From positions 1-64,000 of the forward strand of contig DCWN01000025.1 in assembly GCA_002328835.1 (NCBI GenBank): a stretch of 64,000 nucleotides of DNA, given 5' to 3'. The notes beneath the pieces were generated by a model. It did no database searches. It saw nothing but the letters and a program-made list of their open reading frames with translations, and had not been told where the DNA came from. Position numbers and translations under genes: made by a program. This DNA comes from Acidobacteria bacterium UBA2161. GTDB taxonomy: Bacteria > Acidobacteriota > Vicinamibacteria > Vicinamibacterales > UBA823. This document shows, one piece after another, positions 44,974-53,849 of this stretch. How positions within the stretch are numbered: the stretch's first letter is position 1; each line of letters opens with the position of its first letter.

Positions 44974-45630
44974 CTAGTACTTGCGGTTCTGCTGTCTGAG
45001 GATGTCGAACTGCGCCGTGTCGGCGACGGCCATCACCGCCATCACCCCGGCCTGCACCGGGTCGGTCACAACCAGGTCGGCCGCGTCGGGGACGCCGCCC
45101 GCCATGTTGAGCGAGATGACGATGAGGCCCTGACGGCGGACGTCCTCGACCGCTGCCGTGATCTCGCCGCCCATGATCGCACCGGCCAGGACCAGCAGAT
45201 GGACGCGCGGCAACTGGACGACTGCGCGCACCGCGCCACTGATCGATTCTTCGCCTACGAGCGGAATCGTGTCGACCGAGATCCGCTCGCCCCGGATGTT
45301 GTGGCGGTCGGCCTCGGAAATGGCCCCGAGCGCGACCTGGCCCACCTGCGCGCCGCCGCCGATGATGATGATGCGCTTCCCGTAGATCGCGCCCGACGAC
45401 GACTTCGATTCGACCGCGCTGGCGACCGGCAGGGCCGTGAGATCGGCAAGGAGCGCGTCAGCGCTCCCCTCCAGCGTGAACTCCACCGACAGGCGGCGCA
45501 CCGCCGGCGCGTGCGACACCACTTCGAGCGACGTCACGTTCGCGCCGTGGTCGGCCAGCACCTTCGAGACCTGGTGTAGCGAGCCGGGCTCGTCCGCGAC
45601 GTTCAGGACGAGCGCATGTTCATCCGCCAT
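44974..45630 (-). CDS. ACT domain protein of the DUF5612 type
   Basis: 218 residues. An N-terminal ACT domain (LVLNVADEPGSLHQVSKVLADHGANVTSLEVVSH, 7-40) usually binds amino acids. The rest reads YGKRIIIIGGGAQVGQVALGAISEADRHNIRGERISVDTIPLVGEE, a Rossmann-like GGGAQV start, which I recognise as DUF5612, a family I associate mainly with methanogenic archaea. No enzymatic motif beyond the glycine loop is evident. It may be an amino-acid-responsive regulator or binding protein. It stands alone, convergent with the serine hydrolases and 26 bases before the alpha/beta hydrolase stop. Confidence 0.8.
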   Translation of the reverse strand: MADEHALVLNVADEPGSLHQVSKVLADHGANVTSLEVVSHAPAVRRLSVEFTLEGSADALLADLTALPVASAVESKSSSGAIYGKRIIIIGGGAQVGQVALGAISEADRHNIRGERISVDTIPLVGEESISGAVRAVVQLPRVHLLVLAGAIMGGEITAAVEDVRRQGLIVISLNMAGGVPDAADLVVTDPVQAGVMAVMAVADTAQFDILRQQNRKY

Positions 45631-45656
45631 GAATGGATTCTATCGCCTCCGACCGA

Positions 45657-47669
45657 TCAGCGCGTGGCCCAGTCGTAGTGGGCGGCCGCCCGTTCGATGA
45701 CCTCGGGCAGGTCGCTTGCCAGCAGATAGCGCTCGGCCACCAGCGCCAGCGCGGCTGCGGTGATCCGGCCGAGATAGTCGTGCTTGTCGCGGTAGCGCTC
45801 GTCGATCGACCGCCGGTCGTCACCGATCCGCTCACGCTCGGCCCGCGTGCGGGCCAGCGGAAAGTACGACCCGATCTCACTCGACAGCCGATCCGGTGCG
45901 CCGATGCCAGGATCCCGGTAGTTCCAGCCGGTCTGGGTGGCCAGCGGCACCTCGATCTCCGGCATCCGGATCCCGGCGCGGTCGTTGCCAGCCTCGTCGA
46001 CTGCCGGCACGCGCTGCACGAACGGCTCGCCGATGCCCGGCGGCTCCCGCGAGACGATGCCCGACGCCCAGTCGGGGCCGTAGTCGAGCCGGAGTGCCGT
46101 CAGCGGCGCGCGCGGCAATGCGTTCGTCGGACCCGCCGGCCAGCCCGCGTTGGGGGGCGCCGTCAGCGTGCCGTCGGCTAGCCGCGGGTACCGGCTCGCG
46201 GGCGGCTCGTGCTCGTCGGCGACCCAGGCGTCCATGGCGTCGAACAGCGCGCGGATCACCGGCGCGTACACGAGCGTGTTCATCGACGCCTGGCCCAGGA
46301 ACGTCGCATTCGGGTTCGGCGCCGGCGGAAAACGTCCGATGATGTGCGGCGCCGACGAGAGCATGTAGATCCGGCTCGTCGCGGGCGGCGCGATGTCGCG
46401 GGCGCCGGTCGGGTCGGTGTGCACCAGCGACCCGGCGCGGTTGAAGTACTCGGAGTTGGTCAGGACGTGGAAGAACTTGGGCACCGTGCCGCTTGCCTCG
46501 GCGCGGCGGAGCAGGCCGTCGCGCGCGCCCGTCACCGGGTCGGTGAGCGTCGCATCGGTGAACGGGAACATGTCGACCGGGAAGAGAAAGTTGTAGTGCT
46601 GCAACGCATCGCGGGAGGCCTGGGCGAATCGATGGTTGAACGATCCGCGGCCGCCGCCGCCGACTTGAGCGATGATGCCGTCGAAGACCTGTCGTCCCGA
46701 TTCATCCTGGTTGAACCCCTGGTAGACGAAGTGACGGAGGAAGCGGCCGGTCTGCGAGACGCCCCACGCGAGTGCGTGATCGATGCCCGGCAGCGGATTG
46801 TCGGGGCTCTCGGAATACTTGAAGAAGCTGACGATGTCGCGCGTGCCGGCCAGCCCGGTGCCGACGACGCGCGGCCCCTCACTCAGATAGACGACGTCGT
46901 AGATGCGGCCGGGTTCGAACCCGCCCTCAAGTTCGACCGTGACCGTGCCCAAGTCGGTGAACCGCCACCGATCGCGCGGCACCACCTCGGGTGGGTCGGT
47001 CGGCAGCGTCTTGACTAGCATCACGTGCTCGTCACTCGAGGGGTCGACGACCGGATAGGCGCGATGGCCCCGATCGGCCAGGCGCGCCGTCGCGCCGACG
47101 GGGCCGACGAAGTTGCCTCGCACGAGACCGGCGATCGGTTCGCCGGCGTTCGTCGCGGTCGGCATCGACATTCGCATCCGTCCGTCGGGGACATCCCACT
47201 GCCAGCCCAGCCAGAGCAACGAGAACCCGCGGTGCATCAGCGCGCCGTCGCCGAACTCCTCGGCGGTCGTCGGATCGGCCGAGTTGCTCGCCTGCTGGAA
47301 CGTGCGAAGGATCCGCTTGCTGCCCCGGTTGCCGGCCTCGTAGAAGAGCCGGCCGTTGCCGCGGTTCGGGTCAAGCGGCTTGAGGAGATAGAAGTCGGCG
47401 CTGAACTCGACTTCGCCGCGAGCGTTCCGTGGTGCCAGCGCGAGGTCGACGACGATCTCGTTCTGGGGCCGGTCGGGATCGAGCGCGAAGTGGGCCGTGC
47501 CGACGAGCCTCTCGAATGGGCCGGCGAGGCCGAACGGCCGCCCGTCGAGGACGACTTCACGGCGTTCGACCTCGAGGCGGACCAGGCGGGCTTCGGCAGG
47601 CCCGGTGACGGCCAGACACGCCGCGACCGCGAGCCACGTGTTAACGATCAGGAAGCGGGGAAGGGTCAT
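45657..47669 (-). CDS. Large secreted alpha/beta hydrolase-domain protein
   Basis: 670 residues with a signal peptide (about 1-27, ending AEAR). The nucleophile elbow is GVSQTGRF, and the following QVGGGGRGSFNHRF region is typical of the 'alpha/beta hydrolase domain' (Abhydrolase_10) group. An N-terminal beta-rich half (about 28-300) precedes the hydrolase. Substrates in this family are poorly known. GAGGTGACGAG precedes the ATG. It is unlinked to neighbours by function. Confidence 0.85.
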   Translation of the reverse strand: MTLPRFLIVNTWLAVAACLAVTGPAEARLVRLEVERREVVLDGRPFGLAGPFERLVGTAHFALDPDRPQNEIVVDLALAPRNARGEVEFSADFYLLKPLDPNRGNGRLFYEAGNRGSKRILRTFQQASNSADPTTAEEFGDGALMHRGFSLLWLGWQWDVPDGRMRMSMPTATNAGEPIAGLVRGNFVGPVGATARLADRGHRAYPVVDPSSDEHVMLVKTLPTDPPEVVPRDRWRFTDLGTVTVELEGGFEPGRIYDVVYLSEGPRVVGTGLAGTRDIVSFFKYSESPDNPLPGIDHALAWGVSQTGRFLRHFVYQGFNQDESGRQVFDGIIAQVGGGGRGSFNHRFAQASRDALQHYNFLFPVDMFPFTDATLTDPVTGARDGLLRRAEASGTVPKFFHVLTNSEYFNRAGSLVHTDPTGARDIAPPATSRIYMLSSAPHIIGRFPPAPNPNATFLGQASMNTLVYAPVIRALFDAMDAWVADEHEPPASRYPRLADGTLTAPPNAGWPAGPTNALPRAPLTALRLDYGPDWASGIVSREPPGIGEPFVQRVPAVDEAGNDRAGIRMPEIEVPLATQTGWNYRDPGIGAPDRLSSEIGSYFPLARTRAERERIGDDRRSIDERYRDKHDYLGRITAAALALVAERYLLASDLPEVIERAAAHYDWATR

Positions 47670-48230
47670 CTCGTCACCTCGGTGTTCGGATCCTATATCC
47701 GGTTGCCGGTTTCAGGGTCTGAGATTCGGCGGTGGGGCGCTCGGCGTGCGACGCCGCAGAATGGCTCGAGAGAAATGCCAATGGTGAGCGCCTCGGCAGA
47801 AACGCGCGGTCGCAGTGCCCGCAGATGGTCGAGGTGACGATGCCCTGGCGCAGCGTCGAGAGGAGTGTCGCGACTAGCGGCGGCTCGGCTGGGTCGAGAA
47901 ACAGGATCTTCGCTACGGTCGTCGGCCGCAGCCTGACATTGAACGGCGAGGGGTTCACCGTCGTCGGCGTGCTTTCCGACGACTATCAGGCGGTGACCGG
48001 ATGGGGGCCCGCGCCATCGCGGTATGTGCCGGTGGGCCGTCCATCGCCGACTCTGAGGTTGGGCGCATGTTGTCGCGCGCGGCGCAGCACGATCAGCTGC
48101 TGTTCGAGCAGGAGATTCTCAGCGATGACGGCTCGCACGCCGCCGGGTCTACAGAGCTTCGCGGCCGTGATGGCAAGGCGAAGCAGGGCGAGCAGGCGCG
48201 CCCGGAGTGGACCGTCCGCGGCGCCCGACC
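47670..48230. other. Decayed intergenic region
   Basis: About 560 bases between two minus-strand genes. It contains the permease fragment annotated separately, and from about 48060 to 48200 a plus-strand frame reading RMLSRAAQHDQLLFEQEILSDD and ELRGRDGKAKQGEQ. This wording resembles a hypothetical-protein shadow I recall from many bacterial genomes, but I cannot tie it to a named element. No promoter or intact gene is seen. Confidence 0.4.
47903..48055 (+). pseudogene. Fragment of an ADOP/MacB-type permease
   Basis: The frame reads FATVVGRSLTLNGEGFTVVGVLSDDYQAVTGW and PAPSRYVPVGRPSPTL, which matches the periplasmic core of ADOP permeases (GRxLxLNGxxFTVVGVLP..YxPV). Only some 50 residues of an 800-residue protein remain, without flanking membrane domains, on the strand opposite to both neighbours. 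A relic of a lost gene. Confidence 0.55.
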
Positions 48231-50867
48231 TCAGCGATTCTCATTGGGCCACAACGGCTCGTCGATGGTGGCCGCCAGCAGCGGATTAAAGAGCAGCTTG
48301 AACGTCCCGTGCGGCTGAGCCCGGAACGCCGGTTCGAAGGCGTGCAGTACGACCTGGCCGAGTCCGACCGGTACCCGGATGCTCGCCACGCGCCCGGCCA
48401 GGTAGCGCGCTCCGCCGTGCGCCCAGCCGCTCGCGAGAAAATCCTCCTGAGTGTATCGGGCCAGCACGTCGACGTTCTGCTGCGCCCGCTGGTCGCCGGC
48501 CGACGCCGGCGCGACGACGTCGAAGACCTGACTCCGGACGAAGAACGCGATGCTCTCCTCGGGCATGCCGTGGGTAAGCGGGTCCTCCTCGTCGACGTCG
48601 ATCCGGATGAGCGAGCCGGGAATGAAGAACTCCTCGGATCGGCTCCCGGCCACCACGTTGCGGATCGGCAGGCCGAACTGTTCGATCGCGAAGTCGGATG
48701 CCTGATCGATCGCCACAAGCCAGCCGCCGTTCTCGACGAAGCGCGTGAGCGCCGCCGCCCCGGCGGCGCCCAGGCCGCCCACGAATTCCTCCGGCATCGT
48801 GCCGGGCAGGTGACCGTTGAGAATCGAGAGCGCGGCTTGATCGGGCAGCACGATGACGTCGAGCTCGGCGAGGTTGCCTTCCCGGATCCGCGCGTTCGAC
48901 AGCGTCTCGTAGGGGAACTCGTAGCGCTCAAGAATCCAGCGCGTCCAGCCCTCCGGCATGTTGCCGGTGAACCCTTGGTAGACACCGATGCGGGGCACGG
49001 CCAGGCGGAGCAGCGCGACGCCCGGCGCGGAGTCCAGCGCCTGGAACGAGAGGCCGAGATCGACGCCGAGCGCGTCGACCGTGGCCTGATCGACGTCGGT
49101 GACAACAGTGGTCCCGGCCGGCCACGGGGTGCCGTCAGCGTCGAAGGGGTCGGCGGCCCACGAGACGGTGGTGCCAGCTTGGAGCAGACGATTCGTCGCC
49201 GTCGCACTTGCGTTTTCGGCGCGGGTCAAGGCGTAGCCCCACGTCCCGAGTCCACGCACGCCGCCGGCCGCGGGCGGGATCTCCAGGACTTCGCGTGCCG
49301 GCACGTCGAACGGCTCGACGATGCCGTCCGCCACGACGCCCATCTGCAGGCGAAGCTCGTATCCCGTCATGTCGTACGGCGGCTCGGGTGGGCCGCCCGG
49401 GTACTGCCGGCGGTCGGGATACTCCTTCGGTTCCATCAGGTCGACGACAAACGGCCGGAACGCTTGCGGTGGAATCACGTAGGCGCCGGCCGGATACTGC
49501 ATGCCGCCGGCCGAAAACGCTGCGTCGGATTGCCGGATCTCGATACCGGCTTGTCGAAGGATCCGCAGCAGCTCGACCGTCGCGCTCGCGTCGTGCTGCG
49601 CCGACAGGTCGATGACATAGGCGAACGGTCCGCCCTTGGCGCGCTCGCCGCGTGCGATCTGCCGCTTGCCCATCCAGTAGATGTTGAAGAGATAGTCTTC
49701 CTTGAGCTGCGCGGCGTTGGTCATCACGGCCTGTGACGCCGTGATCATGTAGTCCATGGCGTCGCGCATGTGCCAGCAGCCACCCAGCCAGGGGTTCGTG
49801 TAGTCGGTGCTCGGCGTCTTCGCGGGGAGGTTGGCGGCGCGGGCACCGAAGGTCTCCGGAATCTCGCTGGCCTCGTAGCAATAGGGGGTGGCATACCGAT
49901 ACAGCGCGGTCTCCGTCAGGAAGCCGAGCATGTTGTGGTAGTCGGGTGCGCCGCGCATGCTGCCGTTCCACCACAGGTCGTAGACGACGCCGCTGCTGTA
50001 ACCCGGCTTGCCTTCCTTGTCGAATCGTTTGCGCATCGCCTCGCCGATCTGATTGAGGCTACTGACGACTAGCGGGTCGAGATTGGGATTGACGGGGTTC
50101 TCGAATGGGGGCCCCCAGATGCGGCCGGGGAACGGGCCACTCTGATGATGGTTGTACACGATCTGCGGGAACCAGACGTGGTACAGCTGGTTCGCGACCG
50201 CCTGGGTTTCCGACTGCGTGAACATGTACCAGTCACGGTTGTTGTCGTGGCCGATGTAGTGGTGATACAGCTCGGGCGGCCGGGACGTCTCGAACGGCGT
50301 ACCCAGGTTACGTTCGTACCAATCGGCCACGATGTCGAGGCCGTCCGGATTCATGTTCGCCATGACCAGGACGATGACGTCGCGCCGGATCCGGCGCGCT
50401 TCAGCGCCCTCGTCCGTCGCGATCCAGTAAGCCAGCTCGGGTGTCATCTGGCCGTGGGCCACCTCTGTGGCGTGCAGGCCGCCGTCGATCCAGACGATCG
50501 CCTTGCCCTCCTCGGCCAGCGCCTGCGCCTCGCGGTCGGTCAGGTTCTTCGCGCTAGCGAGTCGGCGAGCGATGTCACGGTAGCGCTCGCGGTCCGCGAT
50601 GTTCTCGGCGCTGGAGATCACGGCGAGTAGCAGCGGTCGGCCGAGCGCGCTCTGGCCAATCTCCTCGATGATCACTCGGTCGGAGGCCTCGCCCAGGGCC
50701 CGGAAGTAGCGCTCGACGGCGTCGTACTTGGCGAGCTTGTAGTCCTCGCCGGGCGCGAACCCGATGATGTCTGCCGGCGCGGGCGCCTGGGCGGCGACGG
50801 GGACGACGCCGATCAGGGCCGCGGCGGCGGCGCAGACGACGAAGCGTGTCCGGTGGCTGATGCGCAT
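48231..50867 (-). CDS. Secreted M14-family zinc carboxypeptidase-like protein
   Basis: 878 residues with a signal peptide (1-28). The M14 zinc site is H132-x-x-E135 in GGLHATEVAHGQ, with the later His in YNHHQSG; NMNPDGLD and GHDNNRDWYMFTQSETQ are further family blocks. The C-terminal third (about 600-870) is an amidotransferase-like or beta region with VIVLPDQAALSIL and FVENGGWLVAIDQASD, commonly fused to these exported peptidases. AGGAG precedes the ATG. Probable role: periplasmic or secreted peptide trimming. Confidence 0.9.
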   Translation of the reverse strand: MRISHRTRFVVCAAAAALIGVVPVAAQAPAPADIIGFAPGEDYKLAKYDAVERYFRALGEASDRVIIEEIGQSALGRPLLLAVISSAENIADRERYRDIARRLASAKNLTDREAQALAEEGKAIVWIDGGLHATEVAHGQMTPELAYWIATDEGAEARRIRRDVIVLVMANMNPDGLDIVADWYERNLGTPFETSRPPELYHHYIGHDNNRDWYMFTQSETQAVANQLYHVWFPQIVYNHHQSGPFPGRIWGPPFENPVNPNLDPLVVSSLNQIGEAMRKRFDKEGKPGYSSGVVYDLWWNGSMRGAPDYHNMLGFLTETALYRYATPYCYEASEIPETFGARAANLPAKTPSTDYTNPWLGGCWHMRDAMDYMITASQAVMTNAAQLKEDYLFNIYWMGKRQIARGERAKGGPFAYVIDLSAQHDASATVELLRILRQAGIEIRQSDAAFSAGGMQYPAGAYVIPPQAFRPFVVDLMEPKEYPDRRQYPGGPPEPPYDMTGYELRLQMGVVADGIVEPFDVPAREVLEIPPAAGGVRGLGTWGYALTRAENASATATNRLLQAGTTVSWAADPFDADGTPWPAGTTVVTDVDQATVDALGVDLGLSFQALDSAPGVALLRLAVPRIGVYQGFTGNMPEGWTRWILERYEFPYETLSNARIREGNLAELDVIVLPDQAALSILNGHLPGTMPEEFVGGLGAAGAAALTRFVENGGWLVAIDQASDFAIEQFGLPIRNVVAGSRSEEFFIPGSLIRIDVDEEDPLTHGMPEESIAFFVRSQVFDVVAPASAGDQRAQQNVDVLARYTQEDFLASGWAHGGARYLAGRVASIRVPVGLGQVVLHAFEPAFRAQPHGTFKLLFNPLLAATIDEPLWPNENR

Positions 50868-51223
50868 CGCGTTACTCCTGTCGGCACGGCGCCGACGTCA
50901 CTCGGTGGGTGACGGAGCCGACCGATACGGGCCTTGAACCGAATCGTGCCCGAGCGTCTGATGGGTGAAGCGGCGCCATGGGGTCTCCTCCGTCGAGCGG
51001 GCCAGCCGGATGCTGACTCTTGCATAGCATCGTACGCTGGTGTCCCACCGTTCTCAAATATGTTGCATGAGCGCGACCGGCGCCGATACCATCGCGGGCC
51101 TGGATGATGAACATGCCGGTATATCGGAGCGGACGGCCCGGAGGCTGTACGTCGATGTGCACACCCGAGGCCACCCTGTCGGGGTGCTCCGCGAACAGCT
51201 GCGTCGGCCATGAAGGAGGGATC
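50868..51223. other. Intergenic region without recognisable genes
   Basis: A 356-base gap between divergent genes (M14 peptidase on minus, NTF2-like protein on plus). Open frames here are short, lack ribosome-binding sites and show no family similarity. It should hold both promoters; I could not pick convincing -35/-10 boxes. Confidence 0.4.
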
Positions 51224-51703
51224 GTGATACGACAATCGACTTCGCGCTCGAGGCGCCCCGGCGGCGGACGACGGACGCGGGTCCTGGCCGGCCTGCTCAC
51301 GACGGCGATCGCCCTCACGGCCGTGGCGGCGGCCCAGTCGGACGACGAAGTCGCGATCCGAGCCCTCGAGCGGGCTCAGGCCGACGGGGTCGTCGAGAAG
51401 AACTACGAGGCCCTCGAACGGATCTACGCCGAGGATTTCGTCTTCACCCACGGCACCGGCGAAGTCCACGACACCGCGCAGTGGATCGCCGCGCTCAGGG
51501 CGGGCCGCGACTATCAGTCACGCGAGCACGAAGCGCTCGAAGTGGAGTTGCACGACGACCTGGCCGTCGTCTATGGAGTGCTGCGCATCGAGGCGAGTGC
51601 TCAGGGACGCTTTCGCGCTCGCTACGTGCGCGTCTACCAGCGCCGGGACGGCCGCTGGCGGCTCGTGTCGCACCGGACGGTGGAGCAGACGATCCTCGAT
51701 TGA
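51224..51703 (+). CDS. Secreted NTF2-like (DUF4440/SnoaL-like) protein
   Basis: 159 residues from a GTG with AAGGAGGG just upstream. Signal peptide or anchor at 17-38 (RVLAGLLTTAIALTAVAAAQ). The NTF2-like fold follows: EVAIRALERAQADGVVEKNYEALERIYAEDFVFTHGTGEV, HDDLAVVYGVLRIEA and VRVYQRRDGRWRLVSHRTVEQ. These small cone-shaped domains bind small molecules or act as isomerases; no active site can be named. An in-frame extension upstream to 51104 has no family match. Confidence 0.85.
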   Translation: MIRQSTSRSRRPGGGRRTRVLAGLLTTAIALTAVAAAQSDDEVAIRALERAQADGVVEKNYEALERIYAEDFVFTHGTGEVHDTAQWIAALRAGRDYQSREHEALEVELHDDLAVVYGVLRIEASAQGRFRARYVRVYQRRDGRWRLVSHRTVEQTILD

Positions 51704-51897
51704 GCGCGGCGGGACCGGGTTGTAGTCGCTCTCGGCGGCGTTGCGCCCATGGGCCCCGAGGGTGTATCGTTTAAAGAGCTCGCCTAGGACATCAGCGTTC
51801 CAGTTTGATCCTCTCGGGTGCGATCAGCTCATGACGTTGAGACCGGTTTCACGGGTCGTGGATGACCTGTCGGCCGCCGAGGCGCATTGAGTCACCA

Positions 51898-51911
51898 GGG
51901 AGGACGTCATT
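51898..51911 (+). promoter_or_regulatory. Ribosome-binding site GGGAGG with an ATT start codon
   Basis: GGGAGG (51898-51903), five bases, then ATT (51909-51911). In this frame a TGA stop lies at 51888-51890, and the six codons between it and ATT (GTC ACC AGG GAG GAC GTC) contain no ATG, GTG, TTG or CTG. The site therefore decides the start of the RRM gene. Confidence 0.65.
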
Positions 51912-52280
51912 TCTTCAAGAGTATTCGTCGGCAATCTCAACTACGAAACCACACAGCAAGACCTCGAGACCCTGTTCGCCCAGGTTGGTGGGATCTCGGA
52001 AGTCTTCCTACCGACCGACCGGGCGACGGGCCGACCGCGCGGCTTTGCGTTCGTCGAGTTCAGCGACTCGGCCACTGTTTCGCTGGCGATCGAAAAACTG
52101 GATGGCGCCGAATTGCAGGGGCGCAACATCCGCGTGAGCGAGGCCCGCGCGCGCGCGCCGCGCGCGCCGGATATGCCGTTCGAGCCGTCGCCGTGGGGCG
52201 ACGATCGGCCGAAGCGCGGCGCGGGCGGCAAGCCGAAGGGCAGCCGTCGAGGGCTTCGCGCGCGGAAGCGCGGCTTCTGA
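51909..52280 (+). CDS. RRM-type RNA-binding protein initiating at AUU
   Basis: 123 residues. One RNA recognition motif fills the N-terminal part: RNP2 is VFVGNL (5-10) and RNP1 is RGFAFVEF (about 44-51). The tail is rich in Arg, Lys, Gly and Pro. The family normally begins Met-(A/S)-x-(R/K)-(L/V)-(F/Y)-VGNL, so the ATT is exactly where Met is expected, with a good ribosome-binding site and no other start available. AUU starts are known mainly from infC, where they allow control by IF3; a similar regulation here is a hypothesis. An ATG-to-ATT sequencing error or mutation is the alternative. Larger overlapping frames are shadows. Confidence 0.75.
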   Translation: MSSRVFVGNLNYETTQQDLETLFAQVGGISEVFLPTDRATGRPRGFAFVEFSDSATVSLAIEKLDGAELQGRNIRVSEARARAPRAPDMPFEPSPWGDDRPKRGAGGKPKGSRRGLRARKRGF

Positions 52281-52310
52281 TTCCCACCCGTTCCCGCTGG
52301 AGACTTGTAG

Positions 52311-52589
52311 ATGCCTAGCGCGCGTGCCCGGCACATCCTCGTCAAGACCGAAGACGCCTGCACCGCCCTGAAGACCGAGATCGAGGGCGGCGCGGATTTC
52401 GCGGCCGTCGCAAAGCAGCACTCGCAGTGTCCGTCAGGGCAACAGGGCGGCGATCTGGGTGAGTTCGGTCCCGGGCAGATGGTGCCCGAGTTCGATCAGG
52501 TCGTGTTCAACGAGGACGTGGGCAAGGTGCACGGTCCGATCAAGACCCAGTTCGGGTTTCACCTGGTCGAGATCACGAGCCGGACCTAG
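52311..52589 (+). CDS. Parvulin-type peptidyl-prolyl isomerase (PpiC-like)
   Basis: 92 residues, a single rotamase domain without signal peptide: RARHILVKTEDAC, GADFAAVAKQHSQCPSGQQGGDLGEFGPGQMVPEFDQVVF and VHGPIKTQFGFHLVEI are the canonical blocks of cytoplasmic PpiC. It speeds cis-trans isomerisation of peptide bonds before proline. GGAG lies eight bases before the ATG. It follows the RRM gene by 30 bases and may share its transcript. Confidence 0.93.
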   Translation: MPSARARHILVKTEDACTALKTEIEGGADFAAVAKQHSQCPSGQQGGDLGEFGPGQMVPEFDQVVFNEDVGKVHGPIKTQFGFHLVEITSRT

Positions 52590-52598
52590 CCGTGCCTC

Positions 52599-52628
52599 AC
52601 CCCGACCCTCTTCCCGAGGGCGCGGGGT
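52599..52628. repeat. REP-like palindrome between convergent genes
   Basis: ACCCCG-A-CCCTC-loop-GAGGG-CG-CGGGGT forms an imperfect stem. It reads 'PHPDPLPEG' in one frame, as do common intergenic palindromes of many bacteria. It lies between the ppiC-like and DinB-like genes and may end both transcripts. Confidence 0.55.
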
Positions 52629-53152
52629 CACCAACCTTCTCGTTCGCGCAAGCCGGTGACGTGCGCCGTGTGATGGCGGCCGTGCCAGGCGTAGATCTGC
52701 AGCATGTCGTCGAGGTTCAACGCGCCGAGTTCGGGATGCGTGAGCGTGCGCGCCAGATCTGCCGGCGAGAGCCCCCGCAGCATCAACACCCACCGGGCGT
52801 GCAACTGCTCGAGCGCCGCGAGTGACACCTTGACCGGAGCCGTGCGCGCCTCCGTCAACTCCGCCCAGTCAGCCTGATCGTAGACCTTGATCGCGGGCGC
52901 ATCTTCGGTCAGCGCCCACTTGAACCGGACGTACGAGTTCACGTGGCTGTCGAAGACGTGATGGACCACTTGCCGCACCGTCCAGCCGTCGGGCCGGTAG
53001 GGAGTGTCGAGCTGGCGGTCGTCGAGTCCCTCGACGGCGCGCCGGAGTTCGGCCGGGGCAGTCGCGATCTCATCGATCCACTGCCCGCGCATCGTGGCGG
53101 TGACATCCTTGGTGAGTTTCAGTTCACCGATGGGGTAGTTCAGAGAACTCAT
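52628..53152 (-). CDS. DinB/YfiT-type metal-dependent protein (thiol-S-transferase family)
   Basis: 174 residues. Marks of the YfiT/BstA branch: RPDGWTVRQVVHHVFDSHVNSYVRFKWALTED, IKVYDQADWAEL, LEQLHARWVLMLRGL and IYAWHGRHHTAHVTGLRER, with metal-binding His in VVHHVFDSH and HGRHH. BstA transfers bacillithiol in Firmicutes; other lineages use other thiols, so the thiol is unknown. The start ATG lies 12 bases after the stop of the damaged nfi gene, on the same strand. Confidence 0.85.
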   Translation of the reverse strand: MSSLNYPIGELKLTKDVTATMRGQWIDEIATAPAELRRAVEGLDDRQLDTPYRPDGWTVRQVVHHVFDSHVNSYVRFKWALTEDAPAIKVYDQADWAELTEARTAPVKVSLAALEQLHARWVLMLRGLSPADLARTLTHPELGALNLDDMLQIYAWHGRHHTAHVTGLREREGW

Positions 53153-53164
53153 TGGGTCATCCTA

Positions 53165-53816
53165 TCAAGCCGCCGAGCGGGCGAGTCGACTGACGAGCGC
53201 GTCGGCGAGCCGCGTCGGCTCGGGCAACCGGTAGCGTGTCGTGCAGCGCAGCACCAACGTCGCCGCCTCCGCCAGGTCGATCCGGTGCCCGACACTGACG
53301 TAGACCGGCCGGACGTCGTCACGCGTGCGCAGCACGGTGCCGACTCGGCGACCGCGATGGTGCAGCGGCGTCCGCGCACCGCGGGCGATGCCGGGTGCGC
53401 GGTGTTCACCAACGAGGCGGCTCTTCGCACAGCCAATGGCCGCCAGATCGCAGATGACGCCGAGGTGGCAGGCGAGGCCGAAGCCGCGCGGGTGGGCGAG
53501 TCCGTGCCCGTCGCAGATGATGGCATCGGCCTCGGTGTCGAGCTTTCGTAGCGCGGCGAGAATCGCCGGGGCCTCGCGGAACGACAGCAGGCCGGACGAC
53601 GTGGCGCGAATCGAGGACTTCGCCACGGCGCACGTCCCAGACGACGGCGGCGGCGACGCAGTGATGGCGATCCGGGAATGCGGCGTCGACCCCCGCGACC
53701 CGCCGGATACCGTGGTGCGTGCTGCGCTCGACGACTGAAGCGGCCAGTCGTCGCTGGATGGCGATCGCCTGCGTCGGTGTCACGCGCCAGCGATGCGGCG
53801 TACGGGGGAGTTTCAT
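53165..53816 (-). pseudogene. nfi: Endonuclease V, frameshifted
   Basis: The N-terminal part (ATG at 53816 with AGGAG upstream) reads QAIAIQRRLAASVV and RRVAGVDAAFPDRHHCVAAAVVWDVRRGEVLDSRHVV. The C-terminal part, in another frame, reads SGLLSFREAPAILAALRKL, DAIICDGHGLAHPRGFGLACHLGV and IGCAKSRL, all hallmark endonuclease V blocks. The join is near 53600; relatives have about 15 residues between L and GLLSF where only 19 bases remain, so a deletion of roughly 26 bp fits. The enzyme cleaves DNA next to deoxyinosine; this copy should be inactive unless the break is an assembly error. Confidence 0.85.
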
Positions 53817-53849
53817 CCTGACTCCTGTGAGAGTATAGGCCCGAGTCCC

